The notes beneath the pieces are model-generated. The model saw nothing but the letters and a program-made list of their open reading frames with translations. It did not search any database and had not been told where the DNA came from. The translations under genes and the position numbers were made by a program. Positions 9,114 through 17,100 of a stretch of DNA of 64,000 nt are shown piece after piece. Within the stretch, counting starts at the first letter, position 1; every line of letters starts with the position of its first letter. Source of the stretch: Acidobacteriota bacterium (GTDB lineage Bacteria > Acidobacteriota > Blastocatellia > Pyrinomonadales > Pyrinomonadaceae); assembly GCA_019639135.1 (NCBI GenBank), contig JAHBSL010000005.1, forward strand, positions 62,001-126,000, read 5' to 3'.

Positions 9114-9688
9114 TCCTGACCATCCCCAATCTGCTTACATTTCTCCGCATGGCATTGATCCCGGTCTTTGCCAGCCTTTTGTTCTATGGCCACAGCCATT
9201 GGGCGCTTATGGTATTCGTCATCGCCGGCGTCTCGGACGGCATCGACGGCTTCATCGCCCGCCGCTTCAAGCAGGAATCCGAACTCGGTACGATCATCGA
9301 CCCGATCGCCGATAAACTGCTGATGACCGTGGCCTTTATCGTGCTTTCGCTGCCGGGCGTGCTTGAGCCAGTTCGCTTTTTGCCCGTGCCGTTCTGGGTA
9401 ACGGCTGCCGTCATCGGCCGCGACGTGCTGATCATCACCGTCGCCGGAGCGATCAATATAATGACCGGCTTCAAGGGCTTTCGGCCCTCGTGGCTCGGTA
9501 AGCTTTCGACCTTCGTTCAGGTCGTGGCCGTCACGCTCGTCCTCGTCGCCGCAGTCACAGGATATAGCTTCTATCTCCCGACCGTGTATTTCTTTGTGGT
9601 TCTTTTAGCTGTCGTCTCAGGCATTCACTACATCTTCCAGGTCGCAAAATTGATGAAAGAGGAAGAGGCAGCAAAGAAATTGGCCTGA
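9110..9688 (+). CDS. pgsA: CDP-alcohol phosphatidyltransferase, PgsA-like
   Basis: The 192-residue integral membrane protein carries the family signature D-G-x2-A-R-x8-G-x3-D-x3-D as DGIDGFIARRF, then ELGTIIDPIADKLL (about residues 44-68). Around it are four to five hydrophobic segments. It transfers an alcohol phosphate onto CDP-diacylglycerol. The best guess is phosphatidylglycerophosphate synthase (glycerol-3-phosphate acceptor), but substrate cannot be read from the sequence and other CDP-alcohol transferases are possible. The start overlaps the phosphoesterase stop by four bases (ATGA), implying translational coupling. Confidence 0.85.
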   Translation: MILTIPNLLTFLRMALIPVFASLLFYGHSHWALMVFVIAGVSDGIDGFIARRFKQESELGTIIDPIADKLLMTVAFIVLSLPGVLEPVRFLPVPFWVTAAVIGRDVLIITVAGAINIMTGFKGFRPSWLGKLSTFVQVVAVTLVLVAAVTGYSFYLPTVYFFVVLLAVVSGIHYIFQVAKLMKEEEAAKKLA

Positions 9689-9708
9689 GCCGCAACCGCT
9701 GAACAATG

Positions 9709-9738
9709 AAAAAGGCCGCCTCCGAAAGAAGCGGCCCT
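9709..9738 (-). terminator. Rho-independent terminator of the 3D-domain gene
   Basis: On the minus strand GGCCGC, an 11-base loop and GCGGCC are followed by five T. The site lies just after the stop of the minus-strand 3D-domain gene, between two convergent genes, and may also stop transcription of pgsA. Confidence 0.7.
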
Positions 9739-9761
9739 TGGTCATGGTATTGCTTTGCGTT

Positions 9762-10334
9762 TTACTGAGCGAGGCTCAGGCTGACCGTCCGGCGGCCAAA
9801 GCGGCGTGCTTCCGCACAGCTTGCCATCCAGATGTCGATCTTGTTTCCTTTGATCTTTCCGCCGGTATCGGCGACCAGGTATTCGCCCGAGCGGCCGCCG
9901 CCATCGATAAAGACCCTAGTTCCGAGCCGGAGCACACGCGGGTCGGCGGCGATTATTCCGTTGCGGACCGTCGCACCGCTTGCCGTTCGTCCACGAAGGC
10001 AATAGGCGGTCGCTACGAATCGGCCCTTGCTCGCACCGCGTGCACGCGATGAGGCCGTCTTCTTTACAAGCTTTTCGCCTTCCTGTTCGGGTTCCTCTGC
10101 CTTTGCGGGTTCTTCCTTCTTCTCAGCTGCCGGCTTTGCCGTGGCTTCTTTGTTGACCTTCGGTGTTTCTGCGGGGACTGCTTCTGCTGTCGGGATGTTC
10201 TCTTCTACCTGTTCTTCGATGTTAAAGTTCTCAGCCTTCTCGGTCGTCGTTTGTGCATAGACAAACACGACCAGAAGACTCAAGAGCGCCACGAGCACGC
10301 CCGATTTCAATATATTTTTCATAAAACCAACCAT
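9762..10334 (-). CDS. 3D-domain (double-psi beta-barrel) protein
   Basis: The 190-residue product has an N-terminal hydrophobic segment that looks like a signal peptide ending near FVYAQ. A Glu/Ala/Lys/Pro-rich linker follows (about 30-100). The C-terminal 3D domain has ATAYCLRGRTASG, GIIAADPRVLRLGTRVFI, VADTGGKIKGNKIDIW and a final basic strand. The three conserved Asp of the 3D fold (related to the MltA/RlpA barrel) are present. Such proteins cut or bind peptidoglycan. A second possible ATG lies four codons downstream at 10322; neither start has a strong ribosome site. An AT-rich promoter-like stretch lies just upstream. Confidence 0.8.
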   Translation of the reverse strand: MVGFMKNILKSGVLVALLSLLVVFVYAQTTTEKAENFNIEEQVEENIPTAEAVPAETPKVNKEATAKPAAEKKEEPAKAEEPEQEGEKLVKKTASSRARGASKGRFVATAYCLRGRTASGATVRNGIIAADPRVLRLGTRVFIDGGGRSGEYLVADTGGKIKGNKIDIWMASCAEARRFGRRTVSLSLAQ

Positions 10335-10674
10335 TAAAAATTAAACTAGCTATTAAAAGTCAAAAATAGCGGATGTCACCGTGGGGAACAGCCACTATTC
10401 ACTAATAAACATGACCAAATTATTGTTGCCGAAACAATGGCTTCGGCCTGCTCCTCGGCATTGGCTTTGGAACAACTTAAAACCCTATCATCTACAAAAC
10501 GGGTTGTCTAGCCCTCAAAAGGCGTCGAAAACGCCGCTAACGACCGCTGCAGCAAGAAAGTATTGTATAAAATTAAGCCGTTCTGTTAGACTATCGTGGC
10601 ACTCGCGGGACCATCTCCCGCCGGGTTCACCCTACGCAAAAGATTCTACAACCGATAAGTTGAGGCCCAACCAG
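10335..10674. other. 340-base gap before a PilZ gene
   Basis: The first 45 bases are AT-rich and probably hold the promoter of the minus-strand 3D-domain gene. A small hairpin (GGCGT, five-base loop, ACGCC) sits at about 10521-10535, and TATAAA at about 10566-10571 could be a -10 box for the plus-strand PilZ gene. The frame upstream of the chosen PilZ start stays open but does not look like protein. No riboswitch was recognised. Confidence 0.35.
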
Positions 10675-11040
10675 ATGCAGGACAGACGCCACGGCGAGCG
10701 ATACGCCATATCTTTTCCCATCCAGATCCGGTGGAAGGACGAGGCAGGCAATGAGGTGACCGAAGACGGCCTGACGGAGAACGTCGGCCCGGCAGGAACG
10801 CTCGTTTACCTACCGCGTAAGCTCCCGACCGTCGGATCAAAGGTAAACCTGACCGTTACCGAAAATCTTGACGACCCCGTCACCGTAACTGCCCAGGTCA
10901 TACGGCTCGAACGCAATGCCGCCCATCCGCAGGCTGCGCTGAACCTCGTCGAAGGGATGCGGAACTGGAAGAAAAAGGTCTGGGAATTCGCCGGCGAGAC
11001 CATTGCAGGCCAGGAGCCTGACGAAACCGACGATTGGTAG
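10675..11040 (+). CDS. PilZ-domain protein
   Basis: Started at the ATG at 10675 the product is 121 residues. It opens with QDRRHGERYAISFPIQIRW, the first PilZ motif (RxxxR) that grips c-di-GMP. The second motif, normally D/NxSxxG, is seen only loosely as TENVGPAG, so c-di-GMP binding is uncertain. The body has the expected six-strand barrel pattern and a C-terminal helix (MRNWKKKVWEFAG). Small single-domain PilZ proteins are common in acidobacteria and control motility or envelope traits. A longer frame upstream to 10381 is open but looks non-coding. Confidence 0.75.
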   Translation: MQDRRHGERYAISFPIQIRWKDEAGNEVTEDGLTENVGPAGTLVYLPRKLPTVGSKVNLTVTENLDDPVTVTAQVIRLERNAAHPQAALNLVEGMRNWKKKVWEFAGETIAGQEPDETDDW

Positions 11041-11051
11041 AGAAGTGGGCC

Positions 11052-11127
11052 GTGAGCAGTTGCAGGTGAATCAAGCCATTAGCCTTAAGCTCTTAGCTCC
11101 GTTTACTGCTCACTGCTCACCGCTCAC
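11052..11127. repeat. TGCTCAC heptamers with inverted partner
   Basis: Three 7-base units (TGCTCAC, TGCTCAC, CGCTCAC) run from 11107 to 11127. A reverse complement GTGAGCAGT lies at 11052-11060, so the transcript could fold across about 50 bases. It sits just upstream of the saccharopine dehydrogenase-family start. The same 7-base phasing occurs elsewhere in the window. Confidence 0.6.
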
Positions 11128-11136
11128 TTTTAACGT

Positions 11137-12363
11137 ATGAAAATTCTCGTACTCGGAGCGGGCCGCATGGGACATGGTGCGGCCTTTGATCTTATCCACA
11201 ACTCGCCGGGCGTTGAACAGGTAACCGTTGCCGATGCCGACCTGAAAAAGGCGGAAGCGGTCGCCGAGGCCGTCGGCACCTCGCGGATCGACGCCCATCA
11301 TGTTGACGCCGCAAACCACTCGGACATCGCCCGCCTGATGGCCGGCCACGACTCGGCCATCTCGTGCGTCAATTATTGGTATAACGAGTCGCTTTCGCGA
11401 GCGGCGATCGAGACCAGCACTAACTTCTGCGACCTCGGCGGCAACAATTACGTCGTCGATGCACAGCTTGCCCTTGACGATGAGGCGAAAGCGGCCGGTA
11501 TCAATATCATTCCCGATTGCGGCCTCGCTCCGGGAATGGTCTCGATCCTCGCGATGCACGGTGCCGCCCGTTTCGAGCGGCTCGACGAGATACATATCCG
11601 CGTCGGCGGCCTGCCGCAGCGGCCCGAACCGCCGCTCGATTACCAGCTCGTCTTTTCGGTCGAAGGCCTGATCAATGAATACGTCGAGGTCGCCCGCGTT
11701 ATTCGCAACGGCGAGATAACCGAGGTCCCGTCAATGACCGAGCTCGAATCGCTGGAGTTCGAAGGTTTTCCGCCGCTCGAGGCTTTTCAGACCTCCGGCG
11801 GCACCTCGACACTGCCCGATACATTTCTCGGCAAGATCAAAGAGCTCGACTACAAGACCATCCGCTATGCCGGCCACTGCGAGAAATTCCGGGCGATGAT
11901 CGACCTCGGACTATGCTCGAGCGAGCCATTGTCAGAACCGCCTGCGTCAGCGGGCGGCCAATTCGTCGCCATGGATGGTTCTCAGATCACACCCCGCAAT
12001 GTCTTCGCAAAACTGCTCCAGAAACACCTGCCCGCCGATGGCCCCGACTACGTCCTCGTCCGCCTCGAATTCGTCGGGGTTGGTTGCAGAGGCCCGCACG
12101 TAAGTAAGGGCGAAACGGAATCCTCCACATCGAACGATTCCGGGCTGAAACGTCTCCGTTACGACATCGTTGATAAACAAGACCCCGAAACCGGCCTCTC
12201 CGCAATGATGCGGACGACCGCATTCCCCGCATCCATCATCGCCCAGATGATGGCACGCGGCGACGTCCTCGCCCGCGGAGCCACCCCGCAGGAAAAGGCC
12301 ATCGACCCCGAAAAATTCGTCGCCGAACTCGCCCGCCGAAACATCCGGATCACCGAATCCTAA
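11137..12363 (+). CDS. Saccharopine dehydrogenase-family protein
   Basis: The 408-residue protein begins with a Rossmann fold (MKILVLGAGRMGHGAAFDL) for NAD(P). It continues with the family's CVNYWYNESLSRAAIE, CDLGGNN and IIPDCGLAPGMVSILA blocks and a C-terminal catalytic-like domain that includes TFLGKIKELDYKTIRY. Members reduce or oxidise saccharopine, lysine-derived imines or carboxynorspermidine; the substrate cannot be fixed here. Two stretches look inserted: SEPPASAGG near residue 269 and GCRGPHVSKG near residue 319. Both are encoded by palindromic repeats found elsewhere in the window (see the repeat entries). The reading frame is kept through both. Confidence 0.8.
   Translation: MKILVLGAGRMGHGAAFDLIHNSPGVEQVTVADADLKKAEAVAEAVGTSRIDAHHVDAANHSDIARLMAGHDSAISCVNYWYNESLSRAAIETSTNFCDLGGNNYVVDAQLALDDEAKAAGINIIPDCGLAPGMVSILAMHGAARFERLDEIHIRVGGLPQRPEPPLDYQLVFSVEGLINEYVEVARVIRNGEITEVPSMTELESLEFEGFPPLEAFQTSGGTSTLPDTFLGKIKELDYKTIRYAGHCEKFRAMIDLGLCSSEPLSEPPASAGGQFVAMDGSQITPRNVFAKLLQKHLPADGPDYVLVRLEFVGVGCRGPHVSKGETESSTSNDSGLKRLRYDIVDKQDPETGLSAMMRTTAFPASIIAQMMARGDVLARGATPQEKAIDPEKFVAELARRNIRITES
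11932..11965 (+). repeat. Palindromic element inside the saccharopine dehydrogenase-family gene (type A)
   Basis: The core CCGCCTGCGTCAGCGGGCGG is an imperfect palindrome, flanked by TCAGAA on the left and CCAATTCGT on the right. It is translated in frame as SEPPASAGGQF. A copy on the opposite strand at 43089-43123 matches at nearly every base, and that copy lies outside any gene. Confidence 0.8.
12085..12111 (+). repeat. Palindromic element inside the saccharopine dehydrogenase-family gene (type B)
   Basis: The 27-base element begins TGCAGAGGCCCGCACG and ends AGTAAGGGC. It is translated as part of GCRGPHVSKGE. Close copies lie in the intergenic island at 37018-37043, 37082-37108 and 37402-37428, and inside thiC at 28061-28086. 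Confidence 0.8.
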
Positions 12364-12528
12364 AGGCCACGCAGGCAAAGACCCGACCGGCGCGTCAAAG
12401 GATAAAGGTGAAGGGAGAAAGTTTGAGCTTCGGGTTCCGCTTTCCTGCTTTCTTCTTTTGTGGATAGACAAACCTAGATTGCAATGCCACCGTCTTCGAC
12501 GGTTCTCGGCTTCGTTTAGGGGACGCGA

Positions 12529-12548
12529 CCCACGTCTTGCGACGTGGG
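12529..12548. repeat. Perfect 8-bp hairpin
   Basis: CCCACGTC, a four-base loop TTGC and GACGTGGG form a perfect stem. A second short stem (CCGTC, TTC, GACGG) lies at 12490-12502. Neither has a U tract, so they look like repeat hairpins rather than terminators. Confidence 0.5.
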
Positions 12549-12600
12549 CTACATCAATTCCATCGTCTTCGACTACTCAAGCAGGCCGGACAAAGCCCGA

Positions 12601-12665
12601 CTCAAAACTTTCTACCACCCCGTCCGCCGGAGCGGCGTCCACCCCTCCTATTCAAGGAGGGGAGC
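12601..12665. repeat. REP-like double-hairpin unit, copy 1
   Basis: The unit starts CTCAAAACTT and contains two self-complementary parts: CCGCCGGAGCGG, and CCCCTCCT with AGGAGGGG around a six-base loop. Copy 2 is at 12710-12774, and an inverted copy of the hairpin part is at 37230-37283. The AGGAGG strand resembles a strong Shine-Dalgarno sequence. Confidence 0.75.
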
Positions 12666-12709
12666 TTTCGGAATTTCGGATCTGGAATCTGGAATCTCGA
12701 AAGCCGGGA

Positions 12710-12774
12710 CTCAAAACCTTCTACCACCCCGTCCGCCGAAGCGGCGTCCACCCCTCCTATTCAAGGAGGGGAGC
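12710..12774. repeat. REP-like double-hairpin unit, copy 2
   Basis: This is a direct copy of 12601-12665 with only a few changes, 109 bases downstream. The spacer is built of 7-base units of the GGAATCT type (12671-12705). A third CTCAAAACT without the hairpins follows at about 12831. Confidence 0.75.
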
Positions 12775-12846
12775 ACTCGGAATTTGGAATCTGGAATTTG
12801 GAATAACAAACAGCCGGCTGAACCCGAGACTCAAAACTCCGCGGCG

Positions 12847-12905
12847 TTTCAGGCGTTACAAGTGTTACAGGCATTTCATTTCTTTCATTCGTCTCAAGCG
12901 TTACA
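12847..12905. repeat. 9-base-period array, copy 1
   Basis: Seven pentamers of the form T(T/C)(T/A)CA start exactly every nine bases (12847, 12856, 12865, 12874, 12883, 12892, 12901). AAAAAATGAAAC follows about 20 bases later. A second array with the same number of units and the same period lies at 42847-42905. Confidence 0.75.
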
Positions 12906-12946
12906 GAAACGTACGGCCAAAGCAAAAAATGAAACGGACTTGGGTA

Positions 12947-14026
12947 TTAGCGCAGGTGCTTATGGAGGAAGCGAATGATCTTGTAGCCATCGATATAGAC
13001 CCACGGCTTTTCGCCGAGCGTGTAGTGGCCGCAGGGGATGGCGGCCTTGCTGTGGCGGATGCGGTGGCGGCGGAGGGCGTTCATCGTATCGCGTGTCAGG
13101 TGGACGGGGAAGCTGAGGTCGTAAAGCGTGTAGATATACCTCTGCGGTCGATGCGGCAGGCCGGCGAGCTTTTCAAGATATGCCATCGGCGAAACCGGCA
13201 TCCAGAATTCGCGGAGCTCGTCGAGCGAGATGCTGCCTTCGATGCCCTCGCGGACGTGGTAGGTCGAGAGCCCGTGCCAGACCACATCGGCCATATACCC
13301 GGAGACGTGGTTGAAAACGACGGCGTCGATATCAAGGTCGTGGACGAAGGCAAGAAACGCGACGCACGAACCGATGCTTGTGCCGACAACGCCGATGCGC
13401 TCGTAGCCTTGCCTGCGGAGCCACTTGACCGCTGCACGAGTATCAAGCACGGCCTGCCGAATCGACTGCAGCGAGCGGCCGATGTTCGACGAGACGAGGT
13501 GGTCGGCCCGCTCGAGCTCGGGCGGCATCCGCTCTTCGTGGTAAGGCAGCGTCAGCCTGAGCGCCGAGAGCCCGACGCGGTTAAAGAACTTGCAGAGGTC
13601 GAAGTAAGTGCCGGCCTTTGCATTCCAATGCGGAAGCACGATGACCGCCGCCCGCCGATCCGGATGCGGAAAGTAAGCGCCAAAGGCCGTGTTGTTCTCG
13701 TCCGAGGGCGTCTCAAGAGCGCTCGGCCAGGTGAGGATCGGCATCTCGACCTGCTTCACCGGGCCGGTAAGCTCGGCGGCACTCAGCGATGCGGCCGAAG
13801 GATAAAGCCGCTGCTCGATGCTGAAGCCGATCTCCGAGGGCAGCGAGAAATACTCGTCGCTCGTCTCCACTATCCGCTTCGCAGCGGCGGCAAACTCGGC
13901 AGCGGGGTCGCCGCCGTTGGCCTCGGGCGCAATGAACTCAAGGCCCCATTCAAAGGGCCGGACCTCGCGATTGTCATTGAGCATCGCGAAGTATCGCTCC
14001 CGGTTGTGCATGTACCGCCGCAGCAT
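12947..14026 (-). CDS. Alpha/beta-hydrolase, ABHD18-like
   Basis: The 359-residue protein has the nucleophile elbow GTSIGSCVAFLAF (about residue 223, Ser in GxSxG) preceded by ERIGVVG. An Asp-containing loop (YTLYDLSFPVH) and a C-terminal His (PCGHYTLGEKPWVY) complete a plausible triad. The spacing and the FWMPVSPMAYLEKL segment resemble the ABHD18/DUF2048 group, whose substrates are not well known. There is no signal peptide, so the site is cytoplasmic. It ends next to the repeat gap and starts close to the end of the giant gene, which is on the same strand. Confidence 0.75.
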   Translation of the reverse strand: MLRRYMHNRERYFAMLNDNREVRPFEWGLEFIAPEANGGDPAAEFAAAAKRIVETSDEYFSLPSEIGFSIEQRLYPSAASLSAAELTGPVKQVEMPILTWPSALETPSDENNTAFGAYFPHPDRRAAVIVLPHWNAKAGTYFDLCKFFNRVGLSALRLTLPYHEERMPPELERADHLVSSNIGRSLQSIRQAVLDTRAAVKWLRRQGYERIGVVGTSIGSCVAFLAFVHDLDIDAVVFNHVSGYMADVVWHGLSTYHVREGIEGSISLDELREFWMPVSPMAYLEKLAGLPHRPQRYIYTLYDLSFPVHLTRDTMNALRRHRIRHSKAAIPCGHYTLGEKPWVYIDGYKIIRFLHKHLR

Positions 14027-14062
14027 AAACCTTAATCGTATCGTCCGGCGGGGAGAAAAAGC

Positions 14063-14091
14063 AAAAAAGCCGCCAGAGCAAGTCCGGCGGC
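14063..14091 (-). terminator. Rho-independent terminator of the giant secreted-protein gene
   Basis: Read on the minus strand, GCCGCC-containing arms of about nine bases pair with one mismatch around a short loop, followed by six T. It lies about 30 bases after the stop of the giant gene. Confidence 0.75.
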
Positions 14092-14122
14092 AAGTGTCGA
14101 TCGGCGGTGCGACTCCCCAGGT

Positions 14123-17100
14123 TCAATTGACCGCCCGGAAATCGACATCAAAGAGGTCTTCATTGAGCTGGACCGATCGGGTCGGAACAGCAAACTGATA
14201 CTGCCGCCGCTCGACCGTTATGAAATAGAGCCGGCCAGAGCCGAGGCCCTCGATGCGGTAATTGCCAAAGTTGCTCGTGATGGTCTGCCAGGTGTTGCCT
14301 TCGCCGTCCGTCACGGTAACGGAGACGAGCGGGATTCCGCTGCCCGCAGCATCTGTGACACGGCCGGCTAGCGTGGCGGGAGCCGAGGTCGGTGCGAGCA
14401 GCGAGATCGCGGCGTCGGTGAAGGTGACCGAAAGGCTTTCGGCCAGGCCGTTGACCGCTTCGCGGCGGACCGGCGAATTGCCGAAAGCAATGAGAGCCGA
14501 AGCCGGATTGGACGGAGCGACCGTGAAGGTCATCGTCACGAGTTGCTGCGTACCGGCCGGAAGCGGCTGGGTCGGGTCTTTATCGAGCACGATGCCGAGC
14601 CGTCCCGCGGCCGCCTGCGAGGAATTGACGGTCAGGCTCATTCCGGCGGCACCGGTCCCGAGCGAGATGTTCGCCGGGTTCGAGATGACCTGCGGGTCGA
14701 AGTTGAGCGTGAATCCGACCGCAACCTCATCGCCCTGAGCGGCAAGCTCGATAGCGACGCCGATCTGATCTCCAACTCGGGTAAGCCGAACGGGCCTGAT
14801 CTCTCGCGAGCCCATCGCGGATTCGCGGCCCGCAACGGTCTTGACCGTCGCGCCGCCGATGGCGGCATTCGGGCCGGCAGCGTTCTTGACCTCGTCAAGC
14901 CCGGCAACATAACGGCGGGATTGGACGATATCACCGACCGAGAGCACGCCGTCACCGCTGGTCGCGAGCGGAGCGGTATCGGTGCGCTGGAACTCGTTGT
15001 ATTGGAAGTCGGCGTCGAGCCCGGAGACGAACCGCCTCACCTGCGTCAGGTCGGCGATAGATACCGTGCCGTCGTTATTACCGTTCGGCCGTGGGGCAAG
15101 GTCGCCCTCGGTCGCTCCGCCGAGGATCGAGACAACAGCGTCGGGCGTTGCGGGGATCGCCTCGATGTTACCGGCATTATCGGAAGCGACGGAGAAGAAA
15201 CGGTATGTCCGGCCCCAGTTACCGAGGAACACGGCCGAACCCGGGCCTTCAGCATTGAGGAGCGGCTGGAACGGCCCGCCGTTCTCAGAGAAGAAGATGT
15301 CAACACCCTTCACACCCGAGCCGCCCAAGGCGTCGTTGCCGTCCCATGTGAGATTGATCTCGGGCGTATCGAGCGTAGCCGGAAGCGGGGCGACGCTGCT
15401 CGTTGGGATGTCAGCATCGAGCGTGTTCGAGGTCGCGTTTGTGACGATCGGCTCGTTCTCATCGAAGAAGATCGTTGCGAAGTTCGCGATCTCGGTACCG
15501 GTCGTTTGCGTGGCCTTCGGCTGGATCGTGAAGGTCACAAAGCCCTCGCCATCGCGTTCTTCGTTGTTGGGCGGAAGCAAGCCGACCAGCGGGCTGAGCG
15601 GCCGCTCGTTGGTCTGCGTGTCAATGGCGGTCAATGTCCAGGTGACCGTTCCATTCTGGATGTTCAGGCCGGCCGAGATCTCGGCCTGGATGTTTCCGAC
15701 ATCCTCGCCAAGCTGCATCCGGGTCTGGAAGAAGGCACGATTTTCGGGAACCGCGACGCGGTATTGCTTGAAGCCGATCTCCTTGAGCCGGAATGTCCGA
15801 GGGTCGAGCGTAGGCGGAAGTTCATCGACAATTCTGATCACTTGCGCAGGTGCCTCCGCAGTCGCCAGATTCTCGAAATTTATTCGATACTCGATCGGCT
15901 GCTGGACTCCAACGAACTTCTCAGCACCATACCCTGCCGGGCCGAGTTTTTCATTGGGATCGATCGAGAATGGTTGTCGGAAGATGACAACATTCTTGTA
16001 GTTTCCGTTGAGGAGGCAGTCGTCGAGCTGACTAAGTAACTGGACGAGCGTAAGAGCTAGGGATATGGCACGGATCCAAGGAATTGATTTACCGGCGCAT
16101 TCGGCAAGTTTGCCAGCAGTGCTTACGAACTTGCCGGCAAGTGATGAAACGATGTCCCACCCACCAACATTTGCGGCCCCCTTGAGCAAGAGCCCGGAAA
16201 CAAAGTCCGCCGAGCCTGCAAGAACTGTCCAGCCCGCCTGGAGGCAATCCGAAGGTAAGAGTTCTCCGATTGCAGCAAAGAATATCTGCCTGAAGAGTTC
16301 CTTCCAGCAGTTGGGATCGACCGGCTGGTTCATCGCGCTCGAAACGCTAACTGCGGAAAGGCCGGGCGGGAGGTCTGGAGCACCCGGTCCGAGGAAAGGA
16401 GCTGCGTCACCAAGTGAAGGCAAAAGCTGGATCGCAACGGGGAACTCTCCGAAATTTATCGGCAACGCGACATCTACGCGAATGTTGATGCTCGCTCCGC
16501 TTCGTAGTATCGGAGCATACAGCATGATCACTCGAATTCCGTCCACATCAAAATGTAGCGGAATATCGTTAGGAATCGCTTCAGGCGGCAGGTCTTCCGT
16601 TGGGTAATCCAGATAGTTCGAACGATCGATCTGATAGGCATAGCCAGCCGGTATCTGGATGAAGATCGGGACGTTGAAAGCATCGTTGATGCCGTCGTTA
16701 TGAGCAGTAAAGGTAAATCGTTGGGTCAATCCGCCTCGGCCGACCGTTGGTCCCGGCGGTATCGAGGCACGGAGTTGATAGCCGCCGCCTTCGACGATCT
16801 CGAAGCCATCTTCGAGTGTCGTGGATTGGCTGTTCGGGTTGGTCACGACAACGTCGTAGTCGCCAGCGGGTTTACCGGTAAGGTCAAAGATGGCGGCGAT
16901 ACGCGTTGGCCCGGCGGCGATTTGGGCCGGAGTGATCTCAATGCCGCCCGTTCCCACGAGCTTCAGGCTCGCGTTGGCATCGAACTTTGCTCCGTCAACC
17001 TGGAGCGACGCAATTCCGGCGTTGCCGGCCGATTCCGGCGAGACGCGTCGAATAGTGAAAGGAAGCAGTTCGGCGCGGAGCGTCACGTTCTGCGGTGCAA

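Larger units (their letters stand above)
12364..12946. other. Repeat-rich gap of 583 bases
   Basis: No gene was recognised. From left to right it holds a diverged copy of a composite repeat (AGGCAAAGACCCGACC, then an AAAGGATAAAGG stretch), small hairpins at 12490-12502 and 12529-12548, two direct copies of a 65-base REP-like unit joined by GGAATCT-type heptamers, and a 9-base-period array. Several frames stay open across it but they translate the repeats. Confidence 0.7.

Noticed and set aside
10381..10674. Upstream extension of the PilZ protein
   Set aside because: The translated sequence has no protein character and lies in an intergenic promoter region; PilZ begins at the RRHGER motif.
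12601..12774. Two repeats considered as a CRISPR array
   Set aside because: Only two units, each self-complementary and 65 bases long, with a heptamer-built spacer; no cas genes.
12458..14035. 525-codon open frame opposite the alpha/beta-hydrolase gene
   Set aside because: It runs through the repeat gap and then antisense to a gene with clear hydrolase motifs; the translation is Arg/Val-rich with no domain.
14543..16039. 498-codon open frame antisense to the 3' part of the giant gene
   Set aside because: It is a shadow of the strongly biased codons of the giant gene; no domain, start or ribosome site.
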